A stretch of DNA of 34,639 bases from Nemertoderma westbladi. Lineage: Eukaryota > Xenacoelomorpha > Nemertodermatida > Nemertodermatidae. Position 1 is the stretch's first letter. Each line of letters begins with the position of its first letter. The translations under genes were made by a program, and so were the position numbers. The stretch covers positions 1 through 34,639 of the forward strand of contig JAUCBJ010004604.1 of assembly GCA_032718475.1 (NCBI GenBank), in the 5' to 3' direction. Under the pieces are notes generated by a model. The model was not told the origin of the DNA. It made no database searches and was given only the letters and a program-made list of their open reading frames with translations. Shown here piece by piece: positions 9,770 to 19,542 of the stretch.

Positions 9770-11019
9770 TTATTCTTCTCGAATAGTCCTCCCCGCAGCT
9801 ACCGCATTCTTGATCGGTAGGTATATTCCGTCGGAAAGTTTCTCTTCGACCTCCCCCCCTCTACTGTTCTCGTCTTCGTACCGGTACATCGCGTACCCCT
9901 CCATCGGCGCGTAATGCGCCTCACCAGGTCGCATCTCTCCAGGGCGACGGCAATCTCCCGGAGTCCGACCCCACTGACTCTCTGTTCTCATCTCAACTAC
10001 CGACGGCTCGCAATCCGTCCTCGCTCTTCTATCGTTCGCGGCGATACTTCTACTACTGTCTTCTCTTCTTCTCCTTTCAGTGGAGTATTCCCGCTCGTGA
10101 GATCTCTCGTCGACCTCCCGGTTAAACCCCACCGTTCTTCTTCCCTCTTCTGATCGGGCTCGACGCTTCGTCCGCCCTCTCACGACATCAACCTGTCTCT
10201 CTCTGCTCGGTCGCACGCCGCTGGGGATACTCGCAATCCCCCTATTGCTTTCCATCGCCGGGTGTTGCGGTTTACCTATTTCGGCCCGCGCATTATCTGC
10301 TGACGGCTGTGGGACACTCTCTGCCCCCCCCCCTTTCGCCGCTAACTCGCTGTTGTGGGGCCCCTGTAGCCCCCCCCCCCCCCCCCCCACTCGCCACATC
10401 TAACTTCGCTATCTCTCACCCCGCTACTATATCCCTCTCCAGTCGACACATCAACCCTACCGCGGTCGGATCTATTCACCCCCGCCTCTTCCTCTCCTAT
10501 TGCGTGGCCTACCAGGCCCTCTACTCCCTGCCTACCAACTATGTGGCCTACCAGGCCCTCGCTGGGTCTACCCAACCCAGCCACTCCCTGCCTACCAATT
10601 ACGTGGCCTACCAGGCCCTCTCTGGGTTGGCTCAACCCCGTCTGCTCCGGCCTACCAACTACGTAGCCTACCAGGCCCTCTCTGGGTCCACCCAACCCAG
10701 CCACTCCCTCCCTACTGACTACGTGGCCTACCAGGCCCTCTCCTGCCTGGCCATACACGCCCGACGTGTTCACGTTAACAGCACCCATATTGGAAACGGA
10801 GTTAATTTGTTCGTTTGAAACAAAATCATTTGAATTATTTTGTAAATTCGGGCTTGGATCATTACTTAAATTATTTGAATTATTATTATTTTCTAAATTT
10901 AAATTATTATTCAGATTATTTTGCACGTTCAAATTGAAATTATTATTTGTATTTAAATTTAAATTACTGCTACTAGGTAAAGTATTATTTGCTGCAATAA
11001 AGGGATTAGGGTTATCCAA
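9770..11019 (-). pseudogene. Element A gag, middle part in two frames
   Basis: Two frames abut at the poly-C tract 10370-10388. The upstream one (11019-10342) has an Asn-rich segment (NLNLNTNNNFNLNVQNN...) followed by 20-residue repeats of the form REGLVGHVVGRxGVAGLGxP. The downstream one (10399-9770) is Arg/Glu-rich and hydrophilic. I recognise no fold. The position between the coiled-coil gag head and the gag core makes it a linker of the same polyprotein. Each frame change from head to core is by the same step (2 mod 3). Confidence 0.6.
10504..10740 (-). repeat. 60-bp in-frame tandem repeats in element A gag
   Basis: The 18-bp box GTGGCCTACCAGGCCCTC (plus strand, with minor changes) recurs five times, the last four at an exact 60-bp spacing (about 10543, 10603, 10663, 10723). 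On the minus strand each unit encodes about 20 residues with EGLVGH/YVVGR. The 60-bp period preserves the frame, so copy number can change without breaking gag. Confidence 0.8.
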
Positions 11020-11045
11020 TACGGTACTATTGATATTAACAACGT

Positions 11046-12557
11046 CTACTGTAGCGTTATTATTACCCCCCCCCCCCCCCCCCCCCCGCCCGTATGGTCA
11101 CACCAGTCTTGGGTCTGTCGTGCGGTTCCTGTAAGTGGGGTATTAATAAATATATCCACAGCCCCTGGCTCCTCGAAAATACTCGAGCCTGCCCCACTCT
11201 CAGACGCCCCCATTCGCGCCAGTTCCCGCTCGCGCGTATGTATAGCTTTGTACCCTCTAAGCTCACCTTGACGTTTCTCTAGCTCTCCTCGCTCATACTC
11301 CTTTCTTGCCATTCTCTCCCTACACTCCCGTGCGTCCCGCTCGGCCAATTCCAACTCTCTTCTAGCCCCCTCCCTTCGTCTCGCCTCACGCTCTCTGCGT
11401 TCGTTTTCCTCTCTCGCCTCGCGTTCTTTGCACTCGTTCTCCTCTCTCGCCTCACGTTCCCTGCGTTCGCTTTCCTCTCTCGCCACACGTTCCTTATGTT
11501 CCGCCTCACGCTCTTTGCGCTCATTTTTCTCTCTCGCTACACGTTCCCTACGTTCCGCCTCACGCTCTTCTTGTTCCTTCCTCCCTACTTCCTCACACTC
11601 CCTAAGGCTTCTCGCGGCCCTTTCGGCCCTCTCTCCGGTTTCTTTAATCAACGCCATTTCCCTCTCTAACAGCACTCTCCCCTCCTCTAACCGTCTACCT
11701 ACTTCCCTTTGACCTTGCTCTATCAAATCGAGATGGTACGTGGCATTTATCTCTCTCACCCGTCTTCCTTTCGCGGAGGATGTAGCAGACTTATCGGTTT
11801 CGACGGATTCCGTCCGCCTTCCCGACCTACTGACTTTCCCCCGCCTCCCGGAACTTCCTCCGACCGACGAGGCCGAATCCTCGGGGTTAACCTCGGATTC
11901 GCCCTCCTCAGGTCTCTCCCAACCCACTAATTTTAGTCCCCGGGCATCGACTAAGTATGGCCCTACGTACACTACGCTAGGTTCCATACCCCTACACCGC
12001 CACAAGTCATACAGTTCCTCGGCAACCCCTCTCGCTCTCTCCTTTGCCAGTTCTCTTTGCCCGAAGCGCATTAGATAATTAAAGTGTTTATTCGACTCAC
12101 CTAGTCGTTTCCTCAGTCTCACCTCGTCTATCTTCGCCCCCTCTTTGGCCTCCTTTAGCAGTTTCTGGGTCGCATTGTAGGCCCGTCGAAGTCGATCAGA
12201 AACCCCGACGTCCTCGTCGCCGACCTCTCTTCCGTCTCTCCGGGTCCGACGTCGTACCGGCGGCCCTACCGTCGCCGTTTCGGTGGGCCGTTCGTCGCCC
12301 TCAGCCTGTAGCTGGCCGGCGACATCAGTACGTCGACCCACGTCCCGTGTCGACTCGTCTCCTTCTCCCTCCGTCTCGCTCTCTCCTCCTCTCGGCTCGA
12401 CCTCGGGTTCCAGGCGGCCCCCCTCATCCTGAACTGCCGGGTGACCCGTTATCGATGGGTCCGGCGTTGTGGGCCTGTACCACCTGGTTGCGGCCTCGCG
12501 GATCGTTAATTCTTCGTCCGGGGTCCGCGTTGGCGTCGTCTCTCCCGACTGACTCAT
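11046..12557 (-). pseudogene. Element A gag N-terminal part with charged coiled coil
   Basis: 503 codons from the first ATG after the 5' LTR (12557), about 90 bp inside the LTR. The first 130 residues are disordered-looking (Thr/Glu/Arg-rich). Residues about 300-430 are a highly charged repeat built from EREAREENER/KEREAR units, a predicted coiled coil. It then runs into a Gly tract encoded by the poly-C 11066-11087, after which this frame closes. The logical continuation (NNN-rich segment at 11019) is in another frame beyond the tract. A charged coiled-coil head before the gag core also occurs in element B. Confidence 0.7.
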
Positions 12558-12644
12558 CTCGCTTGGTGATTGGTGGCTGGTAGTTTAGCTAGCTAGGGCG
12601 GCAGCTCTGAGTTTAATTACTGTGACACCGACGGATTTAATTAC

Positions 12645-13146
12645 TGTGACGGGATCCAGGAAGGATCCCGGTTTATCCGGTTGTTTAGTTCACGCGTCCC
12701 CGCCGTGTGTATGAAAGGTAAAAAGAGTTCGTGTCGTTCATCGTATATAATAATCGGTTGTACGGATATATAGATATAGGGTATATAGATATAGGTATAT
12801 GGATAATGTTGTCGTATACGGAAGGCGGGATACGGTAATTAAAGTCCCGGTCCTTCCCTAGCTAAACTAACTAACCTAACTAGCACCAATATGATACTGA
12901 GATAACTGAACTGAAATGATTACTGCCAACTGGCTATATTGCACGGTTGGCCTTGTTACTCTACCTAATCGATGCCTTTCCCCCCTCTGATTGGTTGATA
13001 CCCTTGTTGGCGCCCTTTGGAGTGTTCCCGTTCACTCCACCTGTTCTCTCTGGGTTAGGGGTTTGGCCCCTGACCCTCATTGTGTTTCTCCTTCCCATTT
13101 TGTTGGGGTGACACGAGTTGGTGATTACCCAATCTCGTGGCCCCCA
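12645..13146 (-). repeat. 5' LTR of element A
   Basis: About 502 bp, homologous over its full length to 3125-3604. On the minus strand it starts TGGGGGCC and ends CGTCACA. It carries an AT-rich TATAGATATAG stretch at about 12765-12800. Just inside it, the 14-bp sequence TTTAATTACTGTGAC spanning the LTR edge is repeated at 12612-12626. No clear primer-binding site is seen on the internal side. Confidence 0.78.
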
Positions 13147-13838
13147 ATATTACGTCGTTGCAAGTTGCTGTAAAGACTTGGTTCCAATGGGTGAGTCTTA
13201 AAGTCCAAGGAACGACACAATGGAAAATTCAGCTAACTGAGCGCGCGACCCACGGAGAATCAACAAACACTACCTTTTCTCAGGTGGAAAGCGATGTTAC
13301 ATCAGAGAAACCTCAGAAGAAGGACGCTATTGACATCTATCTGTCGGACTATCAATGATTTAAAGGTGACAAAGAGTTAAGGAGAAGGCTAGCTGGACTT
13401 CACCCTAATAGTGAGGGAGCCAAATTTGTGTTAGACTCATTAGAGGCGGAAATGTTAGCCGCTGAGCAGGCTAAATTTGATGAAAGCATCCTCATCGCTA
13501 GAGAACAGGAAGAACAATTAAAGAAAAAACGGATAGAAGACCGAAAGGCAGCAGCAGCGGCAGCGGCAGAAGTTGAAAGAAAAGCGGCAGCGGCAGCGGC
13601 AGCAGCAGAAGCGGAAAGAAAAGAGGCGGAGGCTGAAAGAAAAGCGGCAGTGGCAGAAGCAGAAAGAAAAGCGGCAGTGGCAGAAGCGGAAAGAAAGGCG
13701 GCAGAGGCAGAAAGAAAAGTGGCAGCGGCAGAAGCGGAAAGAAAAGCGGCAGAGGCAGTGGCAGAAGCAGAACGGAGGGCATCTGAAAAGACAGCCCAAT
13801 TAGAGTTGGAAAATCTTCAAGAGAAGCAGGACTACTAA
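13147..13838 (+). pseudogene. Element B gag, coiled-coil N-terminal part
   Basis: Open on the plus strand from the edge of element A's LTR, broken once by an in-frame TGA at 13356-13358. After a short polar segment, residues from about 13500 on form a long Ala/Glu/Arg/Lys repeat (EAERKAAVAEAERKAA...), a strong coiled-coil prediction. The underlying DNA is an imperfect repeat of about 24-33 bp rich in GCGGCAG and GAAAGAAAA. The true start is unknown because element A interrupts the 5' side. It resembles the charged coiled-coil head of element A's gag in position and character, not in sequence. Closes with TAA at 13836-13838. Confidence 0.65.
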
Positions 13839-13844
13839 ATAGCT

Positions 13845-14811
13845 AGTCAGATGCAGATGATAAGTCGATCTACATCATCGATCTTCATCATCATTTACAT
13901 CATCTGATGAAGGCGAAACAACAGATCCTGAAGGCGGAGGAAATAGATCTCGTTCCAGTAGACGTAGAAGAACACCCCACCATCAGAAATTGCCTAATTT
14001 GCCCCCAGCTGTGAGAAGGCAACTAGCTAGTGTAGATTTAGGTAGTACAGAACCCACAGACCAAATTATTAGAGTAGACAGACTCCCTACTATAGTGGAT
14101 GAGCCTGAAATAATTAGGCCTGTTCTCGGAGGCACTCCCTCTGTGATAGAGACACCTGTACTTCCAGAACCTAACTCTAAATTCCCTTTGCACAGTACTA
14201 AACTACCTGTGCCCAGTAGGACAGATCCTGAATCAGTCCCGGTCCTGGACGCCGAGCAAGACATAAACGATTTGTCGCCCGTCGTCCCTCGTCTACCCGC
14301 TACCATGTTGGCGGCTCCCGCTTCGGCGGTAGAGTGGGTGGATGAGGGACGGGGGGGGGGGGGGGGGGGGGTGGATCTCCTGCTCGGACAATTGGAGGAA
14401 AATTTCTTATGTTCCTCCCAGCAGGTCCGAGAGATGGAAGGGACTGTTCAGCAGTTAAAGGGAACAGTAAGAGAGGGTAGGTTAGAGTTGAGAGAAGCTC
14501 AGCAGAGTATCGCATTAGAACGCGATAAATTGGTAAATATACAAAGGGGTATACCACCACCCCCTGTAACAATATGTCAACCTGTTAGGTCTGAAGTATT
14601 TCATGCACAAGGTGTGGAGCCTACACGCATCTATACTGCTAGTGAAGTAGAAACTCCTATAGCAAACCCTATTAAGGGTAATTATAAACCTGTTGATAAT
14701 GATATTCCATATAGACCTGATCATAATCCGAGAAATTTATATACCGATAACTCGATATTAAATAATACGATGGCCCAAGAAAGTTTTACACGTCAAATGC
14801 GTTATGGCTAG
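13845..14811 (+). pseudogene. Element B gag, middle part with Gly tract
   Basis: This frame differs from the preceding one; it is open from about 13880 (Arg/Ser-rich RSRSSRRRRTPHH) to the TAG at 14811. It is Pro-rich, then has a run of seven Gly encoded by 21 G at 14351-14371, then a helical Gln/Glu-rich segment (QLEENFLCSSQQVREMEGT). No domain is recognised; the position makes it the gag linker before the core. Frame is kept across the G tract here. Confidence 0.55.
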
Positions 14812-15541
14812 AACCGAAGCCCGTCAAGCGGTAAAGGGGGAGAGATCGTCAAGTTGAAATGGTTACCTTTTAATGAATATTATAAAGATAACATACAGAG
14901 TTCCGTACTATCCCACGGAGAGAAACTTAGATTCCTCATCGAGTGCTTGGAAGGACCTCCCAAGTTAATGGCGTTAAAGTTTATTGGACATCCATATGGA
15001 TATGGACTAGCTATCCAGCTGGATAGCTAGGTATTTGTATGTGAAATTAGTAGCGCCCCGAAAGTTTCTTAGCAGCGGGATTATAGAATTTTCCGATGAG
15101 ATCCAGGAGATCTGTAGACAGTTAGATTGGTTAGGTAAGTGTCATGAATATCAGAGTTCCATGGTTGTTGGAGCCGTGGCATCTACTTTGCCAAAGGGTG
15201 GAGTAGGTACACGTTGGGACAAAAGAGTTCTCTATATGATGGACCAGCAACAAAGAGACCCTACCATGGCTGATCTCATGTCATTCTTAAATGGAGAGGT
15301 AAGATTACAGCTCCTAAAGCAGTCTCGAGAGAAGACACCGGAGAATAAGGTGAGTGAAAAACCCGTTTCTAGGAGAAAAGTAACACCAGTGTGTTATACA
15401 GACGACGGCGAAAGCCAAACCTCCCATGAAGAGAACAGCGGGAAAGACACCGAAAGATCTTACTATGTCAACAAAACACTGAAAGACGTAAGTAAATCTA
15501 AGTCTCGAACCAGTGACAGGAGAGGAGAACAGGTAACAAAA
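14812..15541 (+). pseudogene. Element B gag core (DUF1759-like), broken
   Basis: At about 14845-14980 one frame reads LKWLPFNEYYKDN and LSHGEKLRFLIECLEGPP, the typical start of the BEL-type gag core (hydrophobic-P-x-F, LSxxEKLxxL, L.G). It stops at TAG near 15028-15030. The second half continues in another frame from 15035 (LPKGGVGTRWDKRV, then MADLMSFLNGEVRLQ). At 15541 the sequence is interrupted by the 338-bp insertion, and the frame resumes at 15891. Function by family: capsid formation and RNA packaging. Confidence 0.7.
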
Positions 15542-15879
15542 CTAAAATATTTCAAAACAAAGTTAAAAAAACAGTTCCTATCGAAATATAGCCATGAGGA
15601 TGCAACCTAGCGGATTTGCACCTGTGACTGCCGCTAATTAATAGAACATCATTTATTATACTGTAGATGTAATGTAATAATGATTGTACTGTAGGCCTAC
15701 TCGATTCCTCATACTGTATATTTGTACTGTTGTACACGGTGCAGCCTAGCTGTTACCTGGAACCCTGTGACGCTTATTTGCTTATAATTATCAGTAAATA
15801 CTGTATGTATTAACTGCCTTGTGCAAATATATATTTGAATGAGTTTTTAGCAAATAAAAGAGATATAATAATAATAATA
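15542..15879 (+). mobile_element. 338-bp insertion with 11-bp TSD and ATA-repeat tail (short non-LTR element)
   Basis: The sequence AGGTAACAAAA occurs at 15531-15541 and 15880-15890. The insert ends in an (ATA/TAA)n tail at about 15865-15880. The interrupted gag frame reads ...GEQVTK before and VTKTPPTSPKR after, so removing the insert plus one TSD restores continuity. There is no Pol III box that I can define, so it may be either a SINE or a 5'-truncated LINE end. The apparent ORF extension past 15541 belongs to the insert. Confidence 0.8.
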
Positions 15880-15890
15880 AGGTAACAAAA

Positions 15891-16952
15891 ACTCCTCCTA
15901 CGTCTCCTAAGAGAATTCGTGGAAGAAAGCCCGAGGAAAGAACAAGTGTGCACAACACCACACAAATTAAAGTAAGTAACATCAAACCCAAATGTGCATT
16001 GTGCGACGGGCCCCATCGCTTGAGTGGATGTGATGAATTCTTGAAGAAATCCCTAAAGGATAGACGTGATGTCATGTGGGATAAGCGGTTGTGTTATAAT
16101 TGTCTTGGACAAGGACACCAACGGCGGACCTGTTACTCAGACATGAGGTGCGCTAAGTGCGGCGCGAAACATCATATCTTGCTGCACACAGAATTTGAAA
16201 GAACCCGCACGAGTCAGGTAAGTGAGCCCGAACTACATGTCCAATTCAGTGATGTGAATGACACTGACCACAGCTCTGAGATGGAAGGATTTTACACGGA
16301 CGAATTCTCCGACGAAAACGAATCCTGTTATATGATAAACACTGCAGTGTATCAAGCGCTTACGTATGAGACTGAAACCGATAACGAAGTGCAACCGACT
16401 ATTCCAGACCGACAACCATCTTGGAAAACGCCAACTTCCAATGTCGGAATCCGGGAATTCCCAGTAGTGCATCTGAGAGTCCACGGGAAAGGTAAGAGTT
16501 TTATAGTAAACGCCCTCCTTGACTCCGGCAGCACAGGAACATTCATCGACAAAGAACTAGCCGAAGACATCTTTGCTGGACAACCCAAGTTCCAAACTAA
16601 GTTGAACCTTTCAGGAATTAAGCAGGTTTGGAAATCCACAGTAGCTACAGACTACTACGTAGGCATGTTGTCCACTCCCCAGGATGAACTAGGAGAACAC
16701 AGCATAAGGTCAGTAAAAATGGTGGCGATAAAGAACTTTGCTACCAGCCAAGTGGAACCTTACAACTGGGATGAAGACGATTTTACCCAGCAGCATGATA
16801 TCCCTAGATTCAACACCGACTACACAGGGGTGCGGATATTGATCGGCCAAAATGCGCATGAGGCACTTGAAACATTAGAAAAACGGCCTGCTAGACCGAA
16901 ACCATTACAAACATATGCGGAAAGAACGAGAGTAGGTTGGACCTTCCCGTAG
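15891..16952 (+). pseudogene. Element B zinc knuckles and aspartic protease
   Basis: Cys/His clusters CALCDGPHRLSGC, CYNCLGQGHQRRTC (CX2CX4HX4C) and CAKCGAKHH lie at about 15990-16175, followed by an acidic linker. A retropepsin-like domain starts near 16490 with VNALLDSGSTGTFIDKELA, where DSG holds the catalytic Asp. It continues through RILIGQNAHEAL to GWTFP, the usual end of the DUF1758-type protease of BEL elements, where a TAG (16950-16952) and a frame change separate it from pol. Known role: nucleic-acid binding by gag and polyprotein maturation. Confidence 0.88.
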
Positions 16953-16959
16953 AACACTC

Positions 16960-18948
16960 ATGGAAAGATTACCTAATGAACAAGTACATCAGGTGAGTGA
17001 ATGGGAAGAAGAAATCAGTGAGGGAGAGACCACAACTGAGGGAACACCATACTCCTCAGATAATGACTATATTAACCAATTATTTGACGAGGAAAATACA
17101 ATCGACCTCCTCACCGAAAATGAAACTTGGCAAAACCAAGTGAACCTGTGCCATCTCATCAATCATGGCGGACAATTCGACTACAACGACGAACTAAATG
17201 AGGTGATAGATCAATACAACGATAAGATTCGCGATGAACACGCCGTACGATTCTTTACTCAAGAAGCCGTAGAGCCTAATTCCTATGACAAGGCCCTATC
17301 TGTCGAGGAGGAGAGAGCCAAGCAGATTCAGGAAACGACTACTCGTTTTCTTAAAGATCAAGGTAGATATGAGAGTGGTCTTCCGTTCCGATGGCGAGAA
17401 CCCAACTTTATAAATAACCGACCCTTAGCGGAGAAGAGAATCGTGCAACTACATCGGCATCTTACGGCCAATGCTTCAGCTAAAGAGATGTATAAGACCC
17501 AGCTGAAGAAATTCATCGATAAGGGATACGCGGAGCGAGTACCGGAAGAAACACCCATAACTGAGAGAATGTATTATCTAACACATCATTACGTTCCCAA
17601 ACCCGGTAAAACCAACAAAGTCCAGGTAGTATTCGACGGCTCTGCCCTTTACATGGGCCAATCCCTTAACTCGGAGTTGTTGCCGGGACTCAACTTACTC
17701 CAATCCTTGTTGGGAATACTCTTAAGATTACGGCAATATTCTATTGCTTTCGCTTCGGATATAGAAGGCATGTTCTTACAAGTCAAGGCGCTGGATAGGG
17801 ATCGAGACAGCCTACGATTTCTGTGGTGGCCTGAAGGAGCCCTCAACCAAAAACCGGTGGAGTACTGGATGACCATCCAGGCTTTCGGGATCATCTCGAG
17901 CCCCTTGAATGCTTGTTCAGTAGTGCGTACCACTGCTGATGACAACCGAGACGCCTTCCATAAAGCGGTTATCAACAATATCAATCGGGATATATACATG
18001 GACGACAATTTAAAGTCCCTCCCATCGGTGGAAGAAGCCATTGATGTTGCTAAGGGAACGGTAGAGTGCTTGAAACGCGGTGGATTTCGACTAACCAAAT
18101 TCACAAGTAACTCCCGTGAGTTTCTGGAATCTATCCCGGTAGAAGACCGAGGTGTTAAAGATCTGGACCTTATCAAGGACGATCTTCTGGAAACCAAGAC
18201 GCTTGGTTTGAAATGGGACACGGAGAGAGATATCCTGTTTTTCCAGCTAAAACAGCGAGATAATCCAGTTTGAACTAAATGGATTTGTCTAAGTATCCTG
18301 AGCATTTATTTCGATCCATTGGGATTTATTAGCCCAGTTATATTGGTTGCTCGGAGTTTAATGCAACAAATGTGGCTTGAAAACCACTCATGGGACGATC
18401 CACTTAAGGGAGAACTGTTAAAGAAGTGGATGAAATGGGAAGATTCTCTACCTGCTATCGAGAACTTTACGATTTCCCGTTCATATTTTGGTCACGTTCT
18501 CCCCACATATTCCTATCAACTCCATGTGTTTGGAGGCGCCAGCGATACAGGAATAGGTATAGTAGCCTACCTGAGGGTTGAAACTCCGGATGGAATTAAA
18601 GTTGCCTTGGTTACCTCTAAGGCCTTGATAAACAACAAGCTACGAGTTCCTCGAGCGGAGTTAAAGGCGGCTCTATACGCTACAGCCATCGGCCGGAATG
18701 TAACAGAACAGATCGACTATCCACTGGAGAAAACTGTCTATTGGACTGATGCTTTACTCGTTTTGGAGTATATAACCAATGAAGTCTGTCAGTTCAGCGT
18801 CTTCGTTACCAACAGAGTAGCCATTATACTTAGTCGCACTAATGTAGATCAATGGAGACATTGCCCTGGGACGATTAATCCAGCCGACATTGCCTCCAGA
18901 GGAGCAACTCCTCAAGAACTGATAGATACTCCAGACTGGTTTGGTTGA
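16960..18948 (+). pseudogene. Element B reverse transcriptase and RNase H
   Basis: One frame from 16960, with TGA at 18271-18273 and at 18946-18948. RT motifs: RMYYLTHHYVPKPG, KVQVVFDGSA near 17620, FASDIEGMFLQV near 17750, and the catalytic YMDDN at 17995-18009. After the first stop comes IYFDPLGFISPVIL (the BEL A17-type region). An RNase H-like domain follows: LHVFGGASDTGIGIVAYLR near 18523, VPRAELKAAL near 18646, and YWTDALLVLEYI near 18739. In relatives the first RNase H motif has Asp (F-x-D-A-S); here it is Gly (18532-18537), so a catalytic residue seems lost. The stop at 18946 falls where relatives have the second Gly of a W-x-G-G-P-x-F-L motif. Confidence 0.9.
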
Positions 18949-19542
18949 CCCGACTTCCTAAGTAAAGAAGAGGATGAATGGCCTCCTCATCTCACCACGG
19001 CTGAAATTAGACAAGCCAAGGGAGTGGAGAAAGTCAAACCCAAAACCCGGACGAGTAAATCAAAGTTATTTAAACCGGTGATAGATCTGTCTTTACTACA
19101 CATTTCCGGGGATAACGCTGTGGATCTAAACTCCCCCGCCAAAAATAAATCTGTCGTGGAAATTAGAGAAAGAGACTGGAAATCTGGAACACCAGATGTC
19201 TCACCTCTCCTGCAGAGAGAGATAAATCACTATAGCTCCTGAAACCGGCTTTGTAAGGCCGTCGTGTATTTGAAGCGATGCTTCCATCATCACTACTCCA
19301 GGATAAAGATTGCTAGTGATACCGCTCCACCGACATCCGAGCAGGTCCATGCTATTAAAGATCTTCCCAAATATAAAGTATCAGATAGGTTTCTGATGGA
19401 GAAGATCAGTTGCCAGGAGCATGAAGAAACCAATAAGCAGATACTGAGACTCCTGCAATGCTATGAAGATTCCGATAAGTATTTCCTGCTGTTGAGAAAT
19501 CCACAGATGTGCTTAACGGATCGTTTCTCTAGCACAATGATA
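18949..19542 (+). pseudogene. Element B pol linker between RNase H and integrase (5' side of LINE insertion)
   Basis: Same frame as the upstream pol. It reads PDFLSKEEDEWPP, then a charged stretch. A TGA at 19240-19242 sits inside HYSS*NRLCKAVVYLKR, where BEL pols usually carry S-S-W-x-R-L, so Trp TGG to TGA is the likely lesion. Then TAPPTSEQVHAIKDLPKYK to RFSSTMI. From 19318 to 19542 the DNA is the left copy of the 225-bp TSD of the LINE. Confidence 0.8.
19318..19542 (+). repeat. Left copy of 225-bp target-site duplication
   Basis: Identical to 21985-22209 except for three substitutions that I can see (GATGGAG/GACGGAG, GTTGCC/GTTACC, TTAACGG/TTAAGGG), with no indels. The duplicated sequence is element B pol coding DNA. 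The two copies flank the LINE exactly: the triplet tail begins at 19543 on one side and the LINE endonuclease truncation is at 21984 on the other. Confidence 0.92.

Larger units (their letters stand above)
6250..13146 (-). mobile_element. Element A: antisense BEL/Pao element truncated at its 3' end
   Basis: On the minus strand: 5' LTR (13146-12645), a short leader of about 90 bp, a long gag region, zinc knuckles, protease, RT with a YVDD box, and the start of the RT-distal BEL domain. It then stops near 6250. RNase H, integrase and the 3' LTR are missing. Its right end coincides with an LTR terminus, as expected for an integrase-mediated insertion into B. Its left end looks like a deletion or truncation. 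At protein level its RT and protease are clearly divergent from those of element B, so they are different families. Confidence 0.8.

Noticed and set aside
3125-13146. A single 10-kb minus-strand BEL element with LTRs at both ends
   Set aside because: This would overlap element B, whose LTRs and GCTGG TSD require 4398 to 29917 to be one insertion. The left LTR also lacks adjoining pol and a polypurine tract, and the flanks show no shared TSD.
13498-13799. Leu/Pro/Phe-rich and Cys/Phe-rich minus-strand frames
   Set aside because: They are shadows of the Ala/Glu/Lys repeat of element B gag.
16950-16962. A genuine pol start codon at 16960
   Set aside because: BEL pol is normally fused to gag/protease; the ATG follows a TAG and a frame change within a polyprotein, so it is probably incidental.
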